Of a stretch of DNA of 13,189 nt, positions 1 through 6,366 are shown piece after piece; within the stretch, counting starts at the first letter, position 1; each line of letters starts with the position of its first letter. The stretch covers positions 1 through 13,189 of the forward strand of contig JAZSMJ010000069.1 in assembly GCA_045535815.1 (NCBI GenBank). The letters run 5' to 3'. Position numbers and translations under genes: made by a program. The stretch is from JAZSMJ01 sp045535815. GTDB lineage: Bacteria > Bacillota > Clostridia > Oscillospirales > CAG-272. A model generated the notes under the pieces. The model was not told the DNA's origin, made no database searches, and saw nothing but the letters and a program-made list of their open reading frames with translations.

Positions 1-2510
1 CCTACGAGATTATCTACGTAGATCATCATACGGACGAATTCAAAGCCCATATCCTTACAAGCCTGAACGTCGCCTGCTGTAAACTTACCTCCAACAGTAC
101 CGAAGCCCTGGCTTCTGTCAGTCGTAATACCGTTATAGCAGCTGAATACAGAGTCCTTTCTGACGTTATCAGACTCGACTACATTAATGCCGGTAACCTC
201 ACCGGGAGCCTTTGGCTCACCGTAGATTCTTACCTGAGCTATAGAACCGTCAAAGCCCTTCTTACCGCTTGATGCAGCACCGATATAAACGTGCTTTGTA
301 TTGCCTACCGCACCGCTTACCGATACGGTCTTGACAGCCTCGCCGTCAACGTAATAGGTAAGTTCATCCCCATCTCTTGAAACGAGAACATGATGCCAGC
401 ATCCGTCTATCAGAGCAACACCTGAAGATTCAAGGCCTTCTACTCCCTTTGCTTCAAATCTGAACTCACCGTTTTCATCAAGAATTACAGACCAAGCTGA
501 ACCTGCTGTTGCAATAGTTCTGACACCTTCTTCTCTTATCGGAGCCTTTATCCATGCGGATATTGCAAAATCGCCCGCAAGATCTACCTGTGTGTCCTTT
601 GCCTTAAGTACTGATCCTTCAGTTGAGAAGTCAAGAACCTGTCCGAAGGTTTCGGAATTGAGCCATACTGTCCACTTAAGCTCTGCATCTGTCTTTGCGA
701 TAGCAGAAGGAGCTATTGCAGCAGGTCCGCCTTCTCTGAGCTCCCACGCTTCCTGAGCGCCGGAAAGAAGGCTGAAATCGTCTATTTCTTCCCAAACTGC
801 TGTGAGATTATTGTCATTTGCATTTATAACGTAAGAATGTCCTGCTTTATAGATTTTACCCGTGGAATCCTTCCAGCCTGCAAAGGTATATCCTTCCTTT
901 TCAAAGGGAGCAGTCTCAAGCTTTACTACAGCACTATCAAAGTTCTTTTCACCATCAACGATATTGCCGTTGCCGTCTGAATATGTTATACAGTAATGTA
1001 CCCACTGCTCGAGTACCGCTTCGAGAGTTACGTTTTCATTTCCGCAAACGTATATAGCATCGGCTTCATATGTGTTCGTGCCGTCTGTCCAGCCGACGAT
1101 ATCATATCCCTCGGTTTTAAGTTGCTGTCCTAAGGGAGCAAGCTCTAATTTTCCCCCGGGAAGCATTTCCTTAACAACGCTGTTGCCTTCAACCGAAACC
1201 TTTATCTGAAGGAGAGATGATGAAGACTGCACCTGGGCGTATACGTCATCAACACCGAAAACTACGTTGTTGCTGTACGTATTGATATATATTCTGCAAT
1301 AGTTGATATTACTGAAGTCGGCTTCACCGTTCTGCGCCTTGAGGTTTTCAAAAGGAAGTTTAAGCTCATTCCATCCATCCTTAAGTACGATATCCCTGCC
1401 AAGTTCACCGAAGTGATACTCGCTCTTATCCGCATCACCCGAGGAGGTAAGCTCGATCTGTCCGCCTACTACCTTAGCTGCAGAATCTACGTACATCCAC
1501 ATATGCAGATATCCCGAATCCTTATACATACTAAGATCATAAGGTTCCGCAAACTTTTTATAAAGTGTAATATCATTGCTGCCCGTCATTTTAATAAACG
1601 GTGTTCCGGAAGCCGATTCTTCTGCACTTCCCTGTTCCTTTTTGCTGTTGGAATCCCAACCGGAAATATCATCAAAGCTTGCGAGCTCCTGTGTGTATGT
1701 AGTAATACTGGACTCGTTTGTCGTATACAAATAGAAATCGTCAACGCCGAATACAGTATCTCCGCCTACAACGTTAAGGTATATTCTGCAGTAATTGATA
1801 GCACTGAATACTGGATAACCGGTCTGATTTCCCCACTCGGTATTACCTTTGCTGAAATCAAACACAAGATCGTTCCATCCGGGCTCAAGCACTACTTCCT
1901 TACCGAACTGCCCCCAATGTATCTCATCCTTGTCAGCAGTTCCGCTTGACGAAAGCTCGAGCTGACCGCCTACAATATGTGCCAAAGAATCAACGTAAAG
2001 ACTTACGTGGATCTTTCCGCCAATCGCATAAAGAGAAAGATCCATAGGTGTGCTGAAGACCTGATAAAGAACTATATCGGAGTTAAGCTTACACTCAACG
2101 TATCCGGTTCCTTCAACAGGCTCGACACTCGTTCCTTGAACAAATCCGTTGCTCTTCCACTCTCCTATTTCATCGAAATTAGAAAGAACAAGCTTATGAT
2201 AAACACCGCCCTCTGATTCTTCTGAATCAGCTTCGGTATCTTCTATCGTAGTTTCTTCTTCAGAAGAGGTTTCTTCTGTAGTTATTTCTTCTTCCGCAGA
2301 TGCGTCTTCCTCTTCTGAGGCATCTTCATCTGAAGCAGTTTCCTCAGAAGAAAGATCACCCGAGGTGCTTTCCTGTGTATCGGGATCGACAGGCGTATTA
2401 GCCGTATCGTCGCATGACGTTAATGTTAACATTGTAGAAGATATCATAAGCACGCAAAGCAATATGCTGAGCATACGAATGAAAAATCTTCCGGTTGAAT
2501 TTCTTTCCAT
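1..2510 (-). CDS. Modular surface lipoprotein with GH5-like catalytic domain, paralogue A (C-terminus cut by window edge)
   Basis: The reading frame runs open from ATG at 2510 to the window edge, giving 836 codons; the 3' part lies outside. GGAGG at 2517-2521 is 6 nt upstream of the ATG. Residues 1-33 form a lipoprotein leader (basic start, hydrophobic core, lipobox LTSC with Cys33), so the mature protein is probably lipid-anchored outside the membrane. Residues about 40-100 are a Ser/Glu/Asp/Thr-rich linker. Then come two related beta-sandwich CBM-like modules (about 103-262 and 277-424, each with GGQ-E-S and GWN motifs and a GVDD ending), two InlB/Listeria-Bacteroides-type repeats (about 435-500 and 507-574, the second with GYTFAGWKD and LTAVWEE), a LamG/concanavalin-like domain (about 595-775, with WHHVLVSR and TYYVDG), and the start of a GH5-like barrel from about 790 (Arg827 in FVRMM). 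The catalytic glutamates of this copy are not in the window. It aligns nearly without gaps to paralogue B from the second CBM-like module onward. Role in polysaccharide binding or cleavage is inferred from the modules; the substrate is unknown. Confidence 0.9.
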   Translation of the reverse strand, partial: MERNSTGRFFIRMLSILLCVLMISSTMLTLTSCDDTANTPVDPDTQESTSGDLSSEETASDEDASEEEDASAEEEITTEETSSEEETTIEDTEADSEESEGGVYHKLVLSNFDEIGEWKSNGFVQGTSVEPVEGTGYVECKLNSDIVLYQVFSTPMDLSLYAIGGKIHVSLYVDSLAHIVGGQLELSSSGTADKDEIHWGQFGKEVVLEPGWNDLVFDFSKGNTEWGNQTGYPVFSAINYCRIYLNVVGGDTVFGVDDFYLYTTNESSITTYTQELASFDDISGWDSNSKKEQGSAEESASGTPFIKMTGSNDITLYKKFAEPYDLSMYKDSGYLHMWMYVDSAAKVVGGQIELTSSGDADKSEYHFGELGRDIVLKDGWNELKLPFENLKAQNGEADFSNINYCRIYINTYSNNVVFGVDDVYAQVQSSSSLLQIKVSVEGNSVVKEMLPGGKLELAPLGQQLKTEGYDIVGWTDGTNTYEADAIYVCGNENVTLEAVLEQWVHYCITYSDGNGNIVDGEKNFDSAVVKLETAPFEKEGYTFAGWKDSTGKIYKAGHSYVINANDNNLTAVWEEIDDFSLLSGAQEAWELREGGPAAIAPSAIAKTDAELKWTVWLNSETFGQVLDFSTEGSVLKAKDTQVDLAGDFAISAWIKAPIREEGVRTIATAGSAWSVILDENGEFRFEAKGVEGLESSGVALIDGCWHHVLVSRDGDELTYYVDGEAVKTVSVSGAVGNTKHVYIGAASSGKKGFDGSIAQVRIYGEPKAPGEVTGINVVESDNVRKDSVFSCYNGITTDRSQGFGTVGGKFTAGDVQACKDMGFEFVRMMIYVDNLV
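2211..2393 (-). repeat. Acidic Ser/Glu/Thr low-complexity linker, paralogue A
   Basis: This stretch encodes residues about 40-100, almost entirely Ser, Glu, Asp, Thr and Ala, between the lipid-anchor cysteine and the first CBM-like module. It has the composition of a flexible cell-wall-spanning spacer. The DNA is rich in near-repeats of tcttct/gaagaa type, so length variation between strains would be expected. Confidence 0.75.
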
Positions 2511-2516
2511 TTTTTG

Positions 2517-2521
2517 CCTCC
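2517..2521 (-). promoter_or_regulatory. Ribosome binding site of paralogue A
   Basis: GGAGG on the minus strand lies 6 nt before the ATG at 2510. It fixes the start directly ahead of the lipoprotein leader. Confidence 0.8.
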
Positions 2522-2538
2522 AACGTTGAATTTGCTTA

Positions 2539-2569
2539 ATTATATGATTAATAGCGGAGTTTTTGTCAA
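2539..2569 (-). promoter_or_regulatory. Proximal sigmaA-type promoter candidate for paralogue A (P2)
   Basis: On the minus strand TTGACA (2569-2564) and TATAAT (2544-2539) are both perfect consensus hexamers, but the 19-nt spacer is longer than the usual 17. Transcription would begin near 2532, giving a very short leader before the ribosome binding site. The spacer suggests it is weaker than the distal candidate or needs help from a regulator. Confidence 0.5.
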
Positions 2570-2617
2570 AAAGTAATATTTGCAATGTCGGAATAACACT
2601 ATAAATCATTGTTGTTA

Positions 2618-2646
2618 ATTATAGCATAAATTATCATTTTTTTCAA
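2618..2646 (-). promoter_or_regulatory. Distal sigmaA-type promoter for paralogue A with extended -10 (P1)
   Basis: Minus-strand TTGAAA (2646-2641), a 17-nt spacer and TATAAT (2623-2618) preceded by TGC, which gives an extended -10 (TGCTATAAT). Transcription would start near 2611 and leave an AT-rich leader of about 100 nt. Together with P2 it makes a tandem promoter arrangement for this gene. Confidence 0.65.
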
Positions 2647-2716
2647 TAGAAAAAAGATTAATAGATATATTTTGTTGCTTTTGTAATATTTACAGCCAAA
2701 CATTTTGTTAAAATAG

Positions 2717-2744
2717 ACAAAACTCTGCAAGAGCAGAGTTTTGT
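2717..2744 (-). terminator. Rho-independent terminator after paralogue B
   Basis: A perfect 12-bp inverted repeat, ACAAAACTCTGC (2717-2728) and its complement (2733-2744), with a 4-nt loop. It begins 6 bp after the stop codon of paralogue B. The downstream T-rich stretch on the minus strand is interrupted (TTTTGTCTATTTT), but the stem is strong. Confidence 0.8.
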
Positions 2745-2750
2745 TGTAAA

Positions 2751-5700
2751 TTATTTTATTAGGTCCTTATTGTAATCAAGCCCGAGTGAGTCGAGCAGTT
2801 CTTTATACATATAGGTATCATACATATCGCGAGTTACTATCTCGAAATGCTTTCTGTATTTAGGATTGAAAACAGTAAACGATTCATTATATTCCCAGAA
2901 TGACCAAGTGATGCCGTACGCATCGTATGCCTTAACGGTATCTGCGATAAGCTTTAATCTAGTCTTTTCACTTATTCCGCTACCGGGCATTCCCATATTC
3001 AGCAGTTCTGTGTTTGAATATCTGTCGCACCCACCGAATTCGGCAACGAACATTACTATTCCGCCGCCGTATTTGTTGCTCCAATCGTCAAGAGATTTAG
3101 CTCTTGCCATATGCCAATCTTCGTTATAAAGAATTCCGTAAACGTTGGGCTTTGCTCCGTCGGATATTCCGGCGACATAATCGTCAAGCCATTTTTTAGC
3201 GTATTGCTTCATATCCTCAGGAACTTCCGAAATTGCTTCAGCAACCGCATCGGTATAATCCACCCCCTCTTCTATAGGATACGGAATATCCTTAACGTAG
3301 CTCCACCAGCTACCCTTAGAGCCTCCGTTAAAGGTGTTGAAGCCTACTGTGTAAGGCTCGTATGACGTGAACGAATAGATAACGTTCTCATCTGTAACCG
3401 GAACCATGCTCTTCATATTCTCAATATATCCGTATGAGTCTGAGCTTGTAACTATAGTAAGGTTTGGGTCAACGTTCCTTATAGCGGCACATATTCTGTC
3501 GCTCATCCAGGTCCAATCCATCTTACCGCCCGATGCGTTTACAGGCTCTGTAAATGTAAGCAAGCAAACTTCGTTCTCATTCCATCCTTGCTCATTTATC
3601 CATTCGGTAAGTTCGCCGAAAAATATAACAAGTTCCTCGAATCCGTTCTCAGTTCCAAGATATTTTCCATTCCATGTTCCTCTGTCTCCACAGCCAAGTG
3701 AGATCATACATCTGAGACCGTTATCAAGGATTCCGTTTATAAAATCCTTAGACCAGTTTATGTATTCCTCATTCAGCTTTCCGTTTTTACCGACGAGATT
3801 ATCTACGTATATCATCATTCTGACATACTCAAATCCCATATCCTTGCATGCCTGAATGTCATCGGAAGTAAATGTTCCACCCTTTGTACCGAATCCCTGG
3901 CTTCTGTCTGTAGTAATGCCGTGATAGGTGTCGAAAACAGGCTTGTTTCTTACGTTATCCGATTCTATTACAGTTATTTCGGTAACCTGAGAAGGAGTTT
4001 TTGCTTCTCCGTAAATTCTTATCTGCGCCATTGAGCCGTCAAAGCCGTTTTTACCAGACTTATCTGCGCCTGCATAAACATTGTTGGATGACTTTACTGC
4101 TCCGCTGACCGTAAGAACTTTTATTGCATCACCGTCAATATAATAGGTGATCTCATCTCCTGCTCTTGTTACGAGAACGTGATGCCATCTACCGTCTATC
4201 AGATATGTGCCCGAGGATTCAAGTCCGCTCACTCCGTCTGCTTTGAAGCTGAGCTCCCCGTTCTTATCAAGCTCAAGACACCATTCGCTTCCGCCTGAAA
4301 GTACCGTTCTGACTCCGTTTTTTCTTATCGGAGCCTTGATCCATACCGATATTGCAAAATCACCGCTAAGATTAACGGCGGTATCTGATGCACTCATAAC
4401 AGAACCCTCGGTTGAAAAGTCTATCGTCTGACCGAAGGTATCTGAATTAAGCCAAACAGTCCATTTAAGCTCTGCATCAGCTCTGCCTATAGCTGAAGGA
4501 GCAATAGCTACTGGGCCGCCCTCTCTGAGTTCCCAAGCCTCCTGTGCTCCTGAAAGTAGAGCAAAATCGTCTATCTTTTCCCATACTGCAGTTAGGGTAT
4601 TATCCTTAGAGTTGATGGTATAAGAATGTCCTGCCTTGTACGTCTTTCCGGAAGCATCCTTCCATCCTGCAAAGGTATAACCTTCTTTTTCAAAGGGCGA
4701 TACCGAGAGCTTAACGGTTCCGTTTTCATACGTTTTTTCACCGTCTGCACTGTTGCCCTCTCCGTCAAAGTAGGTAATTGCGAAATGATCCCAATTCTTA
4801 ACTATTGCATTGAGAGTAACGTCTGATTCGCCCATAATATAGTTATCGTTTACGCCGTAGTCTGTCTCTCCGTCGCTCCAACCAACTATATCAAAGCCCT
4901 CTTCACCAAGATTCTCGCCCAGCTCCGCAAGGCTTACACCGTCATTCGGACGAACATTCATAGACGATTGCTGATCTCCGAGAGAAAGAGTTATTATCGG
5001 TATCGACTGACCCGTTACAGCATAAACGTAAAAGTCATCAATCCCCATTTTGATATTGGCAGATGAATTGAGATATACTCTTATATAGTTAATATCTTCA
5101 AGATCTGCCGCACCATTTTGCTCTTTCATTGACGAAAGAGGAAGTATCAGCTCATTCCATCCGTCAACAAGCTCTATATCCTGCTTTAACTGTCCGAAAT
5201 TATATTCCTGACTGTCTGCACCACCGGAGGAAGTAAGCTCTATCTGTCCGCCCGATATAAGAGAAGCCTTTTCAACGTACAACCACAGATGGAGATATCC
5301 TGTTTCAGCATATTTTGAAATATCAAACGGATTTTTTCTGAATGACTTCGAAAGCACTGCATCTCCGTAAGTCTCCACTAACATATACGGTGTACCGGTA
5401 GGAGAATCATCTGTCGATTGCAACGTCAAAGTACCGTTTGAAGACCATTTTTCATCAAGTGAATCAAATGATGAAATGCTCTGTTTATTGAATTCTATAT
5501 CAGATTCATTTTCAGTAAATATATAGAAATCATCAAGTCCGCATACGGTCTGGCCTCCAACTATGTTAAAGTATATTCTACAGTAGGTGAAAGATCTGAA
5601 ATCGGGATATCCTTTCTGTGTTGCCCACTGCTTATCTGCATGAGCTTCACTGAAATCTATCACGATATCGTTCCAACCTGCAGATAGCTTTATGTCTCTG

Positions 5701-6269
5701 TTAAATTCACCGAATCTGAGCTCGTATCTGTCAGCTCCGCCTCCCGATGAAAACTCTATCTGACCGCCCGTTACAAATTCAGGGCTGTCAACGTATACAC
5801 TTATATGAAGCTTACCGCAAATTGCATAGTTTGACATATCAATAGGTGAGCTGAAAAGCCTATCTATTACTACATCTCCGTTATTTGATGCCTCAACGTA
5901 TCCGTTACCCTGGGCGGGCTTAACGTTTTTTCCGTTAGCGAACATTCCCCCCCATCCGTCAACGGTATCAAAATCCGAAATAACGAGCTTGTGATATACT
6001 CCTTTTTCACCGTTATCCGTGTTAGATTTTTCTGTCTCCGACTCCAACTCTGTTTCCGTCTCGACTTCTGTTTCTGTCTCTGTTTCGGTTTTAGTTTCAG
6101 ATTCCCTTTCAACCTCATACTCCGATACTGCCGAAGACTCTGTCTCAGACTCAAGAGCATTATCAACATACGCATCATCACCGTCACAAGACACCGTCAA
6201 AAGTGATATGGCTACGATAAAGACACATAACAGCATTAACTTCATATTCTTATTTATTACATGAGTCAT
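2751..6269 (-). CDS. Modular surface lipoprotein with GH5-like catalytic domain, paralogue B (complete)
   Basis: Complete 1172-residue protein. I place the start at ATG 6269, not the in-frame TTG at 6281, because the TTG overlaps the GGAGGT ribosome binding site. Residues 1-28 are a lipoprotein leader ending TVSC (Cys28). Residues 39-81 form a Glu/Thr/Ser linker. Two CBM-like beta-sandwich modules follow (about 91-252 and 262-417, sharing GGQIE, FGEF/FGQL, GWN and LDDFY/IDDFY), then two InlB-type repeats (about 424-492 and 496-566), a LamG-like domain (about 585-768, WHHVLVTR, GFDGSMAQIRIYG) and a GH5-like barrel (about 780-1165). Candidate active-site residues are Arg817, Glu908 in FTEPV (acid/base), Tyr970 in SFTSYEPY, Glu1077 in VAEFG (nucleophile) and Trp1122 in GITWSFW. 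The clan-typical Asn before the acid/base is Thr907 and the usual His two residues before the Tyr is Thr968, so activity cannot be assumed. Own promoter and terminator. A divergent endo-glycosidase acting at the cell surface is the best guess; substrate unknown. Confidence 0.93.
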   Translation of the reverse strand: MTHVINKNMKLMLLCVFIVAISLLTVSCDGDDAYVDNALESETESSAVSEYEVERESETKTETETETEVETETELESETEKSNTDNGEKGVYHKLVISDFDTVDGWGGMFANGKNVKPAQGNGYVEASNNGDVVIDRLFSSPIDMSNYAICGKLHISVYVDSPEFVTGGQIEFSSGGGADRYELRFGEFNRDIKLSAGWNDIVIDFSEAHADKQWATQKGYPDFRSFTYCRIYFNIVGGQTVCGLDDFYIFTENESDIEFNKQSISSFDSLDEKWSSNGTLTLQSTDDSPTGTPYMLVETYGDAVLSKSFRKNPFDISKYAETGYLHLWLYVEKASLISGGQIELTSSGGADSQEYNFGQLKQDIELVDGWNELILPLSSMKEQNGAADLEDINYIRVYLNSSANIKMGIDDFYVYAVTGQSIPIITLSLGDQQSSMNVRPNDGVSLAELGENLGEEGFDIVGWSDGETDYGVNDNYIMGESDVTLNAIVKNWDHFAITYFDGEGNSADGEKTYENGTVKLSVSPFEKEGYTFAGWKDASGKTYKAGHSYTINSKDNTLTAVWEKIDDFALLSGAQEAWELREGGPVAIAPSAIGRADAELKWTVWLNSDTFGQTIDFSTEGSVMSASDTAVNLSGDFAISVWIKAPIRKNGVRTVLSGGSEWCLELDKNGELSFKADGVSGLESSGTYLIDGRWHHVLVTRAGDEITYYIDGDAIKVLTVSGAVKSSNNVYAGADKSGKNGFDGSMAQIRIYGEAKTPSQVTEITVIESDNVRNKPVFDTYHGITTDRSQGFGTKGGTFTSDDIQACKDMGFEYVRMMIYVDNLVGKNGKLNEEYINWSKDFINGILDNGLRCMISLGCGDRGTWNGKYLGTENGFEELVIFFGELTEWINEQGWNENEVCLLTFTEPVNASGGKMDWTWMSDRICAAIRNVDPNLTIVTSSDSYGYIENMKSMVPVTDENVIYSFTSYEPYTVGFNTFNGGSKGSWWSYVKDIPYPIEEGVDYTDAVAEAISEVPEDMKQYAKKWLDDYVAGISDGAKPNVYGILYNEDWHMARAKSLDDWSNKYGGGIVMFVAEFGGCDRYSNTELLNMGMPGSGISEKTRLKLIADTVKAYDAYGITWSFWEYNESFTVFNPKYRKHFEIVTRDMYDTYMYKELLDSLGLDYNKDLIK
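6027..6155 (-). repeat. Glu/Thr linker encoded by period-6 low-complexity DNA, paralogue B
   Basis: Residues 39-81 contain a run of alternating Thr-Glu and Ser-Glu (for example TETETETEVETETE). The DNA has a six-base periodicity of the gtttct/gtctct kind on the plus strand. It links the lipid anchor to the first CBM-like module and is a likely site of repeat-number change by slippage. Confidence 0.75.
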
Positions 6270-6273
6270 AATT

Positions 6274-6279
6274 ACCTCC
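6274..6279 (-). promoter_or_regulatory. Ribosome binding site of paralogue B (decides the start)
   Basis: GGAGGT on the minus strand, 4 nt before ATG 6269. A longer reading from TTG 6281 would start inside this site, so the ATG is the supported start. Confidence 0.85.
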
Positions 6280-6298
6280 AAAATGAGATGTTTTTACT

Positions 6299-6326
6299 AT
6301 TATATCATAAAAACTGTTAAAGTCAA
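6299..6326 (-). promoter_or_regulatory. SigmaA-type promoter of paralogue B with extended -10
   Basis: Minus-strand TTGACT (6326-6321, 5 of 6 consensus), a 16-nt spacer and TATAAT (6304-6299), preceded by TGA to give TGATATAAT. Transcription would start near 6292. It lies immediately after the terminator of paralogue C, so paralogue B is transcribed on its own. Confidence 0.75.
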
Positions 6327-6331
6327 TTTAT

Positions 6332-6363
6332 AAATAAAACTCCGTAGAGACGGAGTTTTATTT
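6332..6363 (-). terminator. Rho-independent terminator after paralogue C
   Basis: A perfect 14-bp inverted repeat (6332-6345 with 6350-6363) with core AAAACTCCGT and a 4-nt loop, ending in TTTTATTTATAAATT on the minus strand. It starts 3 bp after the paralogue C stop codon. The stem has the same AAAACTC/GAGTTTT pattern as the terminator after paralogue B. Confidence 0.88.
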
Positions 6364-6366
6364 GAA

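Noticed and set aside
1413..1949. 178-residue plus-strand frame antisense to paralogue A
   Set aside because: The opposite strand encodes clear modules through this region; the plus-strand product has no recognisable domain and no good start signals.
5870..6187. 105-residue minus-strand frame inside paralogue B
   Set aside because: It is a shifted frame of the Glu/Thr linker; its Arg/Lys/Gln bias comes from the six-base repeat, and it has no independent ribosome binding site that I can see.
2751..6269. Dockerin or S-layer attachment module in the surface proteins
   Set aside because: No Ca-binding dockerin repeats, SLH motif or LPXTG signal is present in the complete paralogue; attachment is best explained by the lipobox cysteine.
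6270..6281. Four-residue N-terminal extension of paralogue B from a TTG codon at 6281
   Set aside because: The TTG overlaps the GGAGGT ribosome binding site, which is correctly spaced for the ATG at 6269.
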